From Toxoplasma gondii ME49 (Eukaryota; Apicomplexa; Conoidasida; Eucoccidiorida; Sarcocystidae): a stretch of DNA of 64,000 bases. The notes under the pieces were generated by a model, which was not told where the DNA came from, searched no databases, and saw only the letters and a list, made by a program, of their open reading frames with translations. The position numbers and the translations under genes were made by a program. Positions 11,701 to 24,600 of this stretch are shown piece by piece (the stretch's first letter is position 1; each line of letters starts with the position of its first letter). The DNA lies in the NCBI RefSeq assembly GCF_000006565.2, contig NC_031480.1, positions 7,030,429-7,094,428 of the forward strand, written 5' to 3'.

Positions 11701-12080
11701 GTGTGGTAGCGTCCCCATGGTGACGATGGTTGCTTTACGGTATTCCACCAAAATATGCATTCGCTAATATGAACAAGGACGACAGGTCATCTCGCGTTGT
11801 GTCAACGACGGTGACCATTGGCTTTGGGGTTGGGTCGTCAGTCAACCATGTCCACGCTATAACATCCGATGTCTCCTGACAAAGGTCCTGCTGTGCGTAG
11901 CTTCGCAAAAGTTCACGTTCGTTCTCATATAAAGGCCCGATGAGTGTGCATGCGCATCAGCAAAGGAAAACGGACCTGGACATTGCGAAACAAACAGTTA
12001 TTTTGGTTTCCCAGATCTTGCAAGCGGGATTGGTTGTTTTTGGGAACTTGCTTGAGATTGACGACACCGGAAAAGAATAA
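5108..12080 (+). CDS. Long multi-exon gene (locus B), helical-repeat-like protein
   Basis: At least a dozen short plus-strand exons can be picked by acceptor/donor quality plus a sensible frame: 5108-5278, 5673-5776, 6183-~6383, 6468-6524, 6979-7020, 7090-7257, 8771-8812, 9135-9164, 9463-~9600, 10801-~10905, 11095-~11205, 11423-11472, 11945-12080 (TAA). Phases match for 5278>5673, 5776>6183, 7257>8771>9135>9463 and 11472>11945. Ends marked ~ are uncertain, and the 69-bp intron after 7020 is suspiciously short. Encoded pieces are hydrophobic amphipathic helices such as YVDDLIVSLAFFSCG, RPQALGPEQAINLL, ATAGLAAVAVAIAL and STKTARILVSLAFT. This style is seen in apicomplexan heptatricopeptide/RAP organelle RNA proteins, but no RAP domain is visible, so the function is a guess. 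The true start is not found. Confidence 0.45.
6979..7257 (+). CDS. Locus B, internal exons
   Basis: Exon 6979-7020 has a very strong acceptor (CCTGTGTTTTCAG) and donor (CTC|GTGAGT) and encodes 14 residues, RPQALGPEQAINLL. Exon 7090-7257 follows CCTTTCTTACTGATCCAG and reads PLCMSWKDMSLRAAFLQLFL and onward to CPASR, with a weak GTGTTT donor. The intron between them would be only 69 bp, short for this genome type, so one of the two junctions may be wrong. Exon 8771-8812, 1.5 kb downstream, has the same length (42 bp), the same phase and the same CTC|GTGAGT end as 6979-7020. Confidence 0.42.
11423..12080 (+). CDS. Locus B, terminal exons
   Basis: Exon 11423-11472 follows GCTCTCACACAG, encodes VVEVLRSAWESAYGA, and ends with two bases (AG) before GTAGAT. 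The last exon, 11945-12080, can start after CCCGATGAG with one base, completing Ser, then reads VHAHQQRKTDLDIAKQTVIL and VSQILQAGLVVFGNLLEIDD, ending TGKE and TAA. The phase fit supports the join. Alternatively GGATTG|GTTG could be a donor, and the gene could run on past the satellite into the next locus. Confidence 0.45.
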
Positions 12081-12404
12081 TGCAGAAGCATGTACGCCAG
12101 TCTCGATGACGTATGCACTACTCCCAGTATCCCGATTCAGCGCGGAATGCCCCAGAGAAACCGGCATAAGGCGCACGCCCCAGTGATAGAACTCGCTTAC
12201 GGTGTGAAGCGAGGTAATGTCAGCAGTGTGTCGCTAGTAGCTCACGCAAAGCGGCACCCAGCTGACGTTGGTTTCTGGATCAATCCTTGTGAAAACCCTC
12301 CTCGTACAGCCTCAACTGTGCACGGGGAACCGTGAAGAAGTCCAGGGAGAGGGGGGTGGCAGTCGCAAGTGTATATGCTTGCGCCGGTACGTCAGCGCAG
12401 GCCG

Positions 12405-14165
12405 TCATGGTGCGACATCTGGTTTGCGGACTGCCGTAGGTTCCATGTCAGAACACCGTGGGAATACGGTTGTGGACAGCCACAGGAGGTGAGGCTTACT
12501 TTTGATTCTCATTTGGTATTATGTTGTGTGGAAGACTCTATGCAGGTGAGCGAGAGCCGAATGGGTCCCGCGTCCGGGTGCCGGTGAGAGGGGAATAGGA
12601 GAGGTAGGTGAATATGGCTGATCGGGTACTTCACTGCACGGAGGCAAGATGTGACATCTGATTTGTGGACAGCCATGCGCTCTGTGTCAGAATACAATTT
12701 ATACGTGACTGTGGACAGCTTCAGAACGGGAGGGCTGCTTTTGTTCTGCATTTGGTTTTGTCTGTTGTGTGAACGAATGGGTGCGGGTGAGCGACACCTG
12801 AAGGGTGAGTCAGAGTGTCAGTGAGTGTGGAGTTGGAAGGTAGGTGAATATGGCTGGTCGAATAGTTCCACGGGCGACGGCGTGATATCACATCTGCCTT
12901 GAGAACTGCCGAGAGGTCAACATCAGAGCATCGTCGGAATCGGTTGTCGTGTTGTCGTCAGATTCAGGAAGTGAGGACCGCTCTTGATTCCCATTTGACT
13001 TCTTCTGCTGCGTGGAGAAATAGATGCGGTTGAGCGAGAGGCGACGAGTGCTGTGTGAGAATGTTGGGGGAGAGTGAAGTAGGAGAGGAAGATGAACAAG
13101 GCTGGTCGGGCACTTTCGTGCGCGAGGGCATGATATCACATCTGATTTGAGAACGGCCGAGACGTTAATGTCAGAGCATCGTCGGAATCGGTTGTCGTGT
13201 TGTCGTCAGATTCAGGAAGTGAGGACCGCTTTTGATTCTCATTTGATTTCTTCTGCTGCTTGAAGAAGTAGATGCGGTTGAGCGAGAGCCGATGGGTGCT
13301 GTGTGAGAATGTTGGGGGAGAGTGAAATAGGAGAGGAAGATGAATACGGCTGGTCGGGCACTTTCGTGCGCGAGGGCATGATATCACATCTGCCTTGAGA
13401 GCTGCCGAGAGGTCAACATCAGAGCATCGTCGGAATCGGTTGTCGTGTTGTCGTCAGATTCAGGAAGTGAGGACCGCTCTTGATTCCCATTTGACTTCTT
13501 CTGCTGCGTGAAGAAATAGATGCGGTTGAGCGAGAGCCGATGGGTGCTGTGTGAGAATGTTGGGGGAGAGTGAAATAGGAGAGGAAGATGAATACGGCTG
13601 GTCGGGCACTTTCGTGCGCGAGGGCATGGTATCACATCTGCCTTGAGAACTGCCGAGAGGTCAACATCAGAGCATCGTCGGAATCGGTTGTCGTGTTGTC
13701 GTCAGATCCAGGAAGTGAGGACCGCTCTTGATTCCCATTTGACTTCTTCTGCTGCGTGAAGAAGTAGATGCGGTTGAGCGAGAGCCGATGGGTGCTGTGT
13801 GAAAATGTTGGGGGAGAGTGAAATAGGAGAGGAAGATGAATACGGCTGGTCGGGCACTTTCGTGCGCGAGGGCATGGTATCACATCTGCCTTGAGAGCTG
13901 CCGAGAGGTCAACATCAGAGCATCGTCGGAATCGGTTGTCGTGTTGTCGTCAGATTCAGGAAGTGAGGACCGCTCTTGATTCCCATTTGACTTCTTCTGC
14001 TGCGTGAAGAAGTAGATGCGGTTGAGCGAGAGCCGATGGGTGCTGTGTGAAAATGTTGGGGGAGAGTGAAATAGGAGAGGAAGATGAATACGGCTGGTCG
14101 GGCACTTCCGTGCGCGAAGGCATGATGTCACACCTGATTTAAAAACTGCCGAGAAGTTAATATGC
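12405..14165. repeat. Satellite R1, 248-bp tandem array
   Basis: A landmark around CACATCTG...GAGAACTGCCGAGAG recurs at about 12411, 12651, 12889, 13137, 13385, 13633, 13881 and 14126. The five central spacings are exactly 248 bp and the copies are nearly identical. The first two and the last are shorter or diverged. The open minus-strand frames of ~83 codons in each copy only reflect the repeat and are not called as genes. The array lies between the last exon of locus B and the first exon of locus C. Confidence 0.92.
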
Positions 14166-14987
14166 TGCATCAGCGTAGGTAGTGCATTAGGTGGAGCCGT
14201 TGTCCTAATAAAATGTTCGGTGATGGCAACGCCTTAGCTCCGCAGCAAGCGGGGACACTGCAGTTTTCAAAGAAGGCCATCCTGTTGGGTTGCCGTTTGT
14301 AGTGGACTCGCGTAGAGGAATAGAACATGTACGACTCTAAGCATCTATCCATCTTTCCGGGTCTGCGTATTCTGAGATATGCGTCCATTTCCGGCTGAAG
14401 TAAGCGGAGCTTGCATGTGATGCCCTTGGGTGCGAAAGCACCTAGCACAGAATTTGAGTCCATCACCAATACTTCACCTGAAAAAATGCACAGATACGCA
14501 ATACAGTCCGAACCAGCATTTTTTGACCAACGGATTCTCTGGAACGTCATTGTCCTCTCATATAGTGAGCCTTCGCTCCAGGGTGGCGTGACGGTACGTT
14601 TGGATCAAATCAATACACAAATAACTTAAGGCACAATATCATTGCTGACCACTTTGGTAAATCGACGAATTGATGCTTTGTTTTATCTGCTGTGGTCGAG
14701 CTTTGCTCTCGTGGGCTCCCATCATCGTCACACGTATATGTAACATTCACTCGTACTCAATACAGTGCTCCCGCGGCCCTGGTGGCTGCCGCATGAGGTT
14801 CGAATTCTTGCTTTGTACCAAATAGCCACTCTTAAATAGTCACAGCCAATTCGAAGTATGCACGTATCAATTATTCCGCCTGTGGCCTATTGACAACTGA
14901 GTTGCACGTTGGTAGCCACTTCAGGCGGTGTTGGTATGTGACAGACCGGACTTCTTACGTAAGGTGAAGGTGGCTTTTTTCTACCAG
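14166..14987. other. Spacer with unplaced ORFs
   Basis: A 126-codon minus-strand ORF (14170-14550) and a 72-codon plus-strand ORF (14411-14629) overlap here. Neither has splice or start signals that decide between them. The plus-strand one ends near a GG|GTGGCG donor-like site and could be an early exon of locus C. Nothing else is recognised. Confidence 0.2.
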
Positions 14988-15671
14988 TTCTGGTCGAGAA
15001 GATGGGAGTTCATTGACGTGGACGGCTTAAACGTCGCCATCGCGGCCTTGTATTTTTTCCACTCCTCAAAGAGATAGGCACAAAGTATTTATATTAGTGA
15101 GACACATCGATGAGTTAGAAATCTTCTATAAATATACTACGTAACTGGCCCAGGTCCGACAGCAGCACGTGATGCACTGAAGAGCTTACAGAGATCGCCT
15201 GACACTTGCGAATTCTCATATCACTGCTGTTGCAGCTTTAAAAGAACTTGTTTGGTTCCCTTCTTTCCTGCCAGCTCGGATTCGAGGATTGGTTCTTTTG
15301 TGGTCGCACAGAAGATTACCTAACTTGACTGCTTTTATCTCATAACTGAAGTCATATCCAGACTGGCACAGTTCGGGATCGCGGTTTATTTGTACCGAGG
15401 CAATATTTGCTTAGTACGGTGTGAGGGAAGGGAGCGGCTGCGATCTCGTTTTGCCCTGTGGCTACCTCGTCTGTTTCATGTCGAGGGTACCGGTTTGAAT
15501 GCGTGGGAAAATGCTCCACTCAGTTTGTTGGCATAGATAATGAATAGTGTGACATGACACAGGATTCAGTTGATTTAGGAATACTTTTTCGGCTTGGTTG
15601 TTTTTCAGTTCTCGTACATAGAATCCATGAAACGCGTGAGAGATCCGCAGATTCCAGTCTCCCATGCTGAC
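14988..15671 (+). CDS. Locus C, first visible exons
   Basis: Three strong acceptors occur: GGCTTTTTTCTACCAG before 14988, TTCTTTCCTGCCAG before 15275, and TTGTTTTTCAG before 15609. Exon 14988 reads FWSRRWEFIDVDGLNVAIAA. Exon 15609-15671 reads FSYIESMKRVRDPQIPVSHA D and closes at GAC|GTGGGT. The frame at 15275 is unresolved. A 130-codon minus-strand ORF (15462-15854) overlaps exon 15609 and is judged a shadow. Confidence 0.42.
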
Positions 15672-18600
15672 GTGGGTATTCAACCTCAATGAACAGGAAG
15701 TACGTTTTTTGCCGCTGGAATAATTGGAAAAATAGAGTTTGCCTACAGGATTAAGACCTACTTCTCCATAGCGCCTTCTATAGAATGGGTCAAGAGCACG
15801 TAGACATTTATCGCGTGTCTTTACAAGCGCATATTTCACCGCATACCTGAGCACGCGCTACTCGGCATCAATGTCTAAGCACATTCAGCGGGCGCACAGA
15901 GAAAGGGAATACGGTGAAGCGATGATGCCGCCCTTTGTAGCACTGCTCATTCAGCTAATGGTCAGCCCAGGTGCCAACAACTGACGCTTGCATATTGGGA
16001 CAAACTCAACGGCCCACCTTTGAGAGACTGAGTATTTGAGGAGTAGAAATCGGCACTCATGCTTCGCCTGGCATGAACCTATAGTTCCAGAAGGCCCGTG
16101 CTCAATGTCAAACCTGAAACGTGCATCTAGTTCTGGGAATGGTAAAGAACTATACGCCTAAACGGTACTTCGAGAACCACTTGAAAATCAACTCTCAACA
16201 GGTAAGCGTCGGGACTACAGTAAGAAGAGGTTCCGATGGTGAATTGATGCTTTTTCAACTAGAATTGCGTGGCTGTCCTAAACGCGCGCAAAAATGTGGC
16301 CATCACGAGATGTATCACCGGCCACTGTGCCAGCGCCTAACATATGTGTATTTGGTCCCGCTTGTCTCGCCGCTGAGTAGCGAGGAATGCATCAATCCGC
16401 TGACGAGTGTAACATCCGCACAAAGACAATTTGGAGTTGTGAGGAATGTGTCGGGGTGCACTAACAGCCCTTTTCAGTTTAGGCGGAGGGGACTCAGGAC
16501 ATAGAACGCACGCAGACTACGTCGTGCCTTAGCAAACACGACAGTGTCCTTTCAGCAGGTACTCAGAATTATCACATATAAAGTGGATTTCGGCAAGTGA
16601 GGGGTGGCAAAAATAAATGTTGAACCGTACTTTTCTGGATATCACAGCACGGGGCTGCCTCGTTGTTCAGGCGATGCGTCGCTATTGCACACGTGCATAC
16701 ACACATACGAGAGCCCGAGAGAGAGGCCAAAACTCAGGAACCTATTGGATGTACGATGAGCTACCTATCCGCCATGTATGGGGAATATGAAGTTCACCTC
16801 AGGCAGGATTGTTGCTGTGGAGAGAGGCACGCCGTCAGTGTACTAAGAACCCCGCCTGGCTTCTTGTGGTCCTCCATCACAAGGGAGCTGTTCTGAAATT
16901 TTTTTGCTCCCGGGCGACTTTGCGAAAGAGGGTGCTGGAGCTATTCACTGGAAAACAGTGCTGTGATTCTGCCTGTCGTCGTACCATCTTCCTGATTCGG
17001 AGCTTCAAATCAATCGCAGCTTTACCGCTCAAGTGTCAAACGGGTCAGGCTCAATTTGCTCGGTCGTGCTGTGGCTACTGTGAGAGTGACGTACCGGTGA
17101 TTAAGACTGGAGCCGTTGACGGATGTTGTGCCGTGATTCAGATGAAGAATGCTTCGAGCCTTGTACACATCGCTTGCCACGTTGCTTCGAATTAAATTAC
17201 AGGCTCCACCGGAGACATTCGTACGTGTGACTATGGCTACGAGAAGGACGAACACTCGTAGACGGCTGAGTGGATCCACGATACCTCCACAAGAATGCGG
17301 AGCGGAAGAAACACGACTCTTGTAGCAAAGAAGTACTCAATGGTTTTGTGTCGTTCCTATCAGAATGGTGCGAACACGACAGAACAACCAGGTATCCACT
17401 TAGAGCGCTCAAGAGATTTATGGGCAGCATACTCTGTACATTTCTAAATATTCCACGCTGTCGACGCCGAAGCGCAGCTTCGGGCGGTACGTGGTGCGGA
17501 CGGTTAATCGCTCTGAGAGAGGACGTGGGCGCTTTAACAGTTATGTCACTTCGGAACCTGGTTGTGGACACGTAGCGGGCTGAATATCTGGCATACAACG
17601 CTCTTGATTTTTGCATTTTTGCGAGTTCCTTTGCTTATCCCACTGTATTCCCGAGGCTAATATCTACATCGAAACCAGCTGGGCACTGTAAGCGTGCACA
17701 AGTTTACTGGAGCCCTTTCGACGAGCGTTGAAGCTGAAAAAGTATCGAGTTGGGTTGTAAAATGGTAATGAAAATGCAACTGTGAGTCACAAGGCCAGTG
17801 GTCTGTTCTTTGGATTGTTACTCGTTGAGTAAAACAGCCGCACATGCTAGCACTCTTCGTAAGACGTCCTTTTGGAGGTAGGGGGTCTCGCAGTACTAAT
17901 TATCACTTTTGCAGTATAGACCAAATCAGGTCCCGCTAGTTTTGTTCCGGAAATGGGTAGAACGTGCATTTTCAAATTGGCATGGGAAGATTGTAAGACG
18001 ATTTGGTGTCACTCCGTTAACACACCCAACCACAGTCTTTGAGAAGACACACGCCGTGACGTGTTGCTGCTAAATCAATGTTTTTTTCTATGCAGAGACG
18101 CTTTCTTGAAATACGTCCTCAAATGCAATATCTTAGTGTCGGCAATCTTTTACACAGCTTGTGTTCGTGTTCGATGCCGCGGCGCAAGCCCCAAGCGCGT
18201 ACTTACTGATGATGAACACTTCTCACGCAATTGTTGATTCACCAATGAGATTCGCCTTTCGGTAACTGAAGGGCAGCTACTAAATCACCACTTCCCGTTG
18301 CTGGGAAATGGTACAACCGGGAGATCGGTACGAGTTTTTTTGACCCGCGTGGAGGCGCCTGCCGTCCTGGAAGCGATGACGTCTCAATTAGGTACGCCGG
18401 CAAGCCGGCGCCCAAGCTATAGCAGACGATGGGTTTCAATGCTCATTTTCGTGACCGGGTAGAATGGCGAATGCTGTTTGTGTGGTAAACGAAGTGGCTA
18501 TAGTTGTCTTCATATCGACACGGTACTGGACTGGAGTAACCTCCCTTGTTGAGGGATGTCGTAGCGCGACCTCCTCTGAGCTATCTCGAATACTTGTAAG

Positions 18601-21600
18601 ACCAAATGGTTATTTTCTTAGGTGAAGAGACGTTCGTTGATTATTCTGGACGTTTCCGTACATTCGTTGTCTCCCTCTGTACAATGGCTGTAGCAGCTCT
18701 GTTGCACCTATGAGTCAAAGAATGTGAGTTCTCAGTTGTTTTTCTGGAGATGCGACAGCGTGGATATCTTACGAAGTGTGATGAGTTTAGCCATGTGGTT
18801 GTGTCTACGGAAACCGTAGACACTTGGAAGGACGTGCGTTTGCCAGGGTTACGAACTACTCCAAGCTTTGCCGTGAGACAACACCGCACAGCTCTCGATG
18901 AACTGCAGGTAATCGAAAATGACTCAAGCGGATGCAATCAGGAAGGTGGCTGCCGAGTAGCGTAGGCTATCATGGCTTCCTACGCAGAAGAGCTCTTGGC
19001 GTTGTTCACGGCTTAAACGCTTTCTACTGAAAGGATACAGAAGGTTTCCATTGTATCTCGCTCTGATCGGTGTCTCAAGGCGAAGAAGGTGAGCAGAATG
19101 TTGACCTTGGCACCGCTTACCATTCTGCAGCTGTCCCGTACTTGGGAGCAGCAGACGAAAGTGATTGCATCCGTTAGCGTTTTCGAGTTCACTACTCTAC
19201 ACCTGAAGGAAGTCGGCGCTGACAGCCACGCCGTACAACCTGCTCTAAAATACAGGCCGTAAGCACGCATGAAAAGAGCCACTCGAGCTGATACCGTAGC
19301 GGGCTGCTGCATAGCTGCGATTAGTGAACGGACGGGATACACCACCTCATCCTTGCGGCGACTGACATATGGGCAAACTGTCACTTGTTTCGGGAGCTGG
19401 TTGTGCGTACACTTCTTCGCTTTTACTCTCGATGAAACCGGAATAGTAGCAAGTCGTCTACATTCGACCTGTGCAATGGGTACGCTGAAGCAACGTTGCC
19501 TAGCATAGCGTTACGTCAACATTGGGTAACGGGCAATTGAGCAATACACAGAAGGATGCAACGATATATCATTATCCGTGTCTTAACGTACTTCGGGAGG
19601 TCAGTGAAAGCCATTCTGGTCGTACACTGCAGGTGATTCATTGCCTTCACCGTGTGTCACGACAGAAACAAACTTATATCTTCCCGATGACTTCTTCAGA
19701 CAAGGACGTTTTGCGCAGCAGTGAGCCGGGCTGCTGTGTCAGCGGGAAAAAGGGATATAAGTACCCATCTTTCGTACGCACTACGTGTTTCTCTATTCTT
19801 GCGATTGTTACGCCTAACTTCCAACTGTGAAAAATAGATGGGGCTGGGGGATGTTATCACAAAATGTGTGCTTCGCCGACGAACATGCAAAGCACTACTT
19901 GTTCAACTCGCATATAGGGACACAGAATGCTTCATTGTTATGTTACGGAACCTGTTGGCAATTTGGCCGTAGAAATTGTTATTCCATGACTCCTCGCTCA
20001 ACATTGGCCATAACCGTTTCCTTTCATGTGTTCCTGAAGACTGTAAGCGGTGCCATGAGTGAAGTGACTGTGCACTGACAGATTACAGTGACGGATAAGA
20101 CTGCATTTCGCCTTCGCATCGAGCCACCAGTTGTTCAGGAACTTCCCGTAATTTTGGTATTAGCCACAAACACGAGCTAACGTTTCGGGTCCTACATACA
20201 GAGGTGCATTGTTTGCTTTTAGTCAGGTAGAAATCGGATCCACCACTGACCGGAGGAGCAGGAACATCATAAAGTCGATCCTGAAAAGGCAGATGCCGAC
20301 TCTGTGCAGGTGAAATGGCACCTTCGTGGTGCGACACAGGTGAAGTAAACAAATGTGGTTACCGGTACTCAGGGAGGCGACACCAAGCACCATCCAAAAA
20401 GGGAATCTAGCCATCCACTTTGAACGCCGAAGGCCAGCGGATTTTAATTTAATTTGCAAGATAACCAAGCAAATTGCATCACAGTGAACGTATTACTTCG
20501 AGAACCCCTCGGTCGGGGGGTTGACTGTGTATCATTTCGCTCTCAAGAGGAATGTATCTGGCTTATATACGTCACCTCATCCTGATCGCAATTGCTGAAT
20601 GTAGCACACCATTTTCGTCCGAATCGTGGTTATGCTTGAATCACTGTGTGCCGGCACTTCCGCGTCCAGCCTTCATGCGCTGCAATTAAGAGCAACCGTC
20701 CTAGTCCGTTCTGTGCTGACAAACGGGTGCGTCTTGCCCGGCAAGCAAGCCAGCGTTTCGTGTTGTAAAAAACAAATCCAAACCTCACCAACTTCAAGTT
20801 GGGAGCACCGCTGAACCAAAGTGAAATCCTTTCTTCGGTGCATAGCCGCATACATCACGGTGTATGAACTGATCGAACAAGTGTAAAACGAGGGCCTGGC
20901 AGACAGTCAACTAGGCAAACGCCTCTTTACGGAAACACCGACCCTGGACGATGATGATAAGAATGCAGTCGCAGACTGCGTAGCATGATGTGGAGAGGTT
21001 CTCATCGGAACAGCACCGGATGTCGTTTACGTGAGTTCTTTTTGTGAAGGGATTCAACTATGTGAGCTCAGCACAGGAAACGTCTACAGGGTTTGATAAG
21101 GTAGTAACGCGTTGATATAATCTAAACGCATGTGCCACTCTGGCATTCATTAGAAAACCGGACTACTGTTGATCGTTTGTCTTGGAGTTTCACCGTGCCT
21201 GCAGCGAACTGCTAGGAGGCATATCTTGGAGTTGCACAGTATCTCTTGACCGGTGCAGACCGTGAGCGAAACAATGCTAACATGGGGCGATCCCATCTTG
21301 TGCTTACCTTCGCCCTGCAACAACAGGTCGGGGAACACATTAAATGATGCAATAGAAAAAACTGGTTTCCGTTGGCTCTTCGTCATTTACAATCAGGCAG
21401 TAAGCGCTGAGCCCATGCGCACGACTACCAGCATCCTAGCCGCACAAACTACGTTGCCACCTACGCGACACGATATCTCATGTTGGTCAATGAAGTCAAA
21501 GCGACGTTTTTTCCTGGTACACGCCGGCAGATTGTAAGTTTCTATCGTCTGCTGGAGTGTGTTACGTCTAGCCAGCAGAGTTCTTCTATTTCAAGGAATG

Positions 21601-24600
21601 TGGCACAAATACATTATCGTAGGGCGTTTTGTAGCGTCAAGACTGCCCTACCAATTCTGCATCTGCTCTCATGCGAATCCCTGGTTGTCCACCTTTTAAT
21701 GTGATGTCTACGCTGGAAGCAATACTTGTCCTGACGCACTATTGCGGCATATGGTAGGCCTCGGTTATGAAGCTGCGAGCTAGCCAATGTGGACGTGCCG
21801 CCGTATTCATAAACGAGTATGAGGACGAATTTTTTTCGTTCCCGCTATTCATGAGTGACCTCGCGCGAGAACGCAATTTGCTTACCCAAACGTTTTACGC
21901 GCAAACTTGAGAATCTACCCCGAAATAAGATAAATTACAAGTTCATAATACATAATGGCGGATACCCAGAGAACCATAATAGACGCTGATCCAATACCCT
22001 ATCTCCAGCGTGCCTTCAGCTGTCGCCCTGGGCTTCTGTGATAATGAATGAATCGGAGCGGCCTCTTGAATTTTGAAGCGAACAACTTTTTTTTTCTCTC
22101 TCTGCTGTCAAGGCCATAAGCGTGGCTTGTCGATTGCCGGCACGCGTGTGAGATCCCTTGTGACTCAGGCTGGCCTGCCTGTTAACCTTCGCATTTCGTG
22201 TACAACAATACGATTTTGTGAGACTGCATGTTGCGAGCTTACGTTTTTTCCAGCTAGTAAGGCGGCACTGAAGCAAGTTGGTTTTTTAGCGAGGCTTTGC
22301 TCAACTCGCTTAGTGATGTGGCTGCACGCAAAACGAAGTGTCTGCTTTTTCGCCACGCTTCTGCTCTTGAGATGTCTGTGCACTTTGCTAAATTAAAGCT
22401 CATACACTCCTTTTGCACACTTCTTAGTGGTACTGAATCACTTTTCACTCCGCTCTTGTGTTTATCTCGTATTTTTTGTAAGCGACAAAGAACCGACCTT
22501 CCCACTACCAGCGGCACTGGCCCGTTTGGTGTACGACACGTGGTGGTGCAATTGTACGAGTTGCTACGCTCTCCCTCAGTTGTTCATCACGATTTCTTAA
22601 CGGAACACCTGCTGCTTCTACTGTCCGCCTACTCAGGCAGTGAGTAGCCAGCTGATGTCTCCTGAGCTAGAGAAGAACCTGTAATGGCATTTCTGCAGCA
22701 CTTTGTCATGCGTAATCATGATTGAGAATGTGGACCGCATGCATCAAGTAACAGAAATGCTAAGAAAACGGTGGTAGCAATATCGCAGGTAGTATTGTCG
22801 GCATAAATGACGGATGAATAGCATCAATACAAGCCTGGACGTTTTAAGTTGCCGGACGCTGTTGTTCAGCAGTCGCGTGATGTGCTGGAAGAGCGACAGA
22901 CTGATCCATCCGAAGCGTCGATAACAAAGCCTTGTTTCTAGGCTCTCGCTTACCATTATTGCACACAGGCGGCACTGCGATATCTACAGTCTTTCGAACG
23001 TCATTTCGGGACGTGAACGAGTCTGAGGCTTTCCCTCGTCTGCTCCCTAGCAGTAGTGTAGAATCAGTAATCCTGGTTTGTTTGGTTCTATCGTCCCACT
23101 AACTGTTTTTCTTTGTGCGCCCCTGAGATGCAGCACTAATTCACGTCTGCTCTACAGAAATGCACTGATCTGCCATACGCAGCTTTATGCGTCGGGCGGT
23201 GCCGTCGCTATTATTTCCCAGACGGTACGGTTCGTTGGCCAACATGCGCTGCAAATACGGCTCGTTTCTGTTTCAAAACTCCTGGTTAAACGGTACTCCA
23301 TAGTGTTGCCCGTGTGTTTGTTGTCGCAGCTGGTAAGTGAAATACGTGCGCCTTACGTAAGTCCCATTCCCATGCTGATGGCTACGTACACGAATGAAGT
23401 GAAACGTGCATCGGGTCTGAGATTACTAGGTAGGAGACAGAGAGCAGAAAAAAGCGACAATATGGTAGGATGCTGCCTGGCGTTTGCTTTCAGCTGGATA
23501 GAGCCGGCGGAGATAGCTACATGCGACCAATGTAGAAACAAGATAAAACGTTTGCGCTTGGAGCACGATATCGTGTCATCCTCGAAAGACCGTTGAGTTC
23601 GCGGCACTTGCGTTAAAGAATTGTTTCCGCATTTCCAGATACGAAGACATGATGCGGTGATTTTGCCATCATTTTTTGAGGCATGGCTTTTCTTGCTCAT
23701 ACATCACGGTATCCTCGAAGGTGGTTGCTTCTCTGCTTCAGGCGCTGGTAAGATTTGTCTTTGTTGAGTCGATCTCGTGGACGCCCCAGCTTGGAATCCG
23801 ACAAGGTCTACTCTCGTGGGTGTGCGTCCTCAATATAATGTGCGGGTGTGTCATGCGATTAGCAATATATTATTTCGGGACCAATGCATTTTTCTCGAGG
23901 ACTTTGTGGCAGTTCAGTGAATGAGCGAAAGTCATATTCGGAATGAATATGTTAATTGCTATGCATACCTTGCTCACTGCACATTCCCCGTCCAATGATC
24001 CTCTCCTTAACGTCGCATCTGTGTTCGTGCCAGGAGCGGTTTTGAAATTGTCTTAAACACTGTCACCGCAGAATTGTTGGAGACACCATTCATGGCTGTA
24101 TATGACCCCCGTTGCCTGCAGCGGCGAAACAAAGCCCACGAGCACATCCTGGAAGGGGGTAGTCTATATGAAAATATAAACGACGGGAATTTCCTTTTCT
24201 CGAATGTCAACCGGATCAGGTTATTATGGTACGATATCTCACACCCAGCATTGACTCAGAGGATACCGCGCACGTCTTTTTATGAAGACATCAGTTCGTC
24301 GACGGGCGGCATTTCTGCAACTGCAAAACGTTTCTTTATTTTCATCGCACAGTTAATGCTGGTCCGGCAAACACCCACCCTCAGTTACGATGTAGATAAC
24401 GGTTTCTTACTAAAACGCAAATTTGCATGTTTAGACAAAAGAAGCACTAAAGAAAAGAAATCAAGCTGACTCGGGGCAGAGGTCTTGCTCTTTACACAGT
24501 GCCATTATGACGTGATCCGTGAACTGTCTCCAAGTGAGCACAGTTCTTTCTTGCGCACTCAGTCTTGCTGCTGCTGGGTGATGCCCGCGTCTTTCAGCAA

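Noticed and set aside
12405..14165. CRISPR array
   Set aside because: The units are long and identical throughout with no spacer-repeat alternation, and the genome is eukaryotic.
12888..14170. Repeated 83-codon minus-strand ORFs in R1, as a tandem gene cluster
   Set aside because: The unit is 248 bp, not a multiple of three, and the ORF overlaps the next copy. It is a satellite by-product.
15462..15854. 130-codon minus-strand ORF as a gene
   Set aside because: It overlaps a plus-strand exon with a very strong acceptor (15609) and good donor (15672), which explains the region better.
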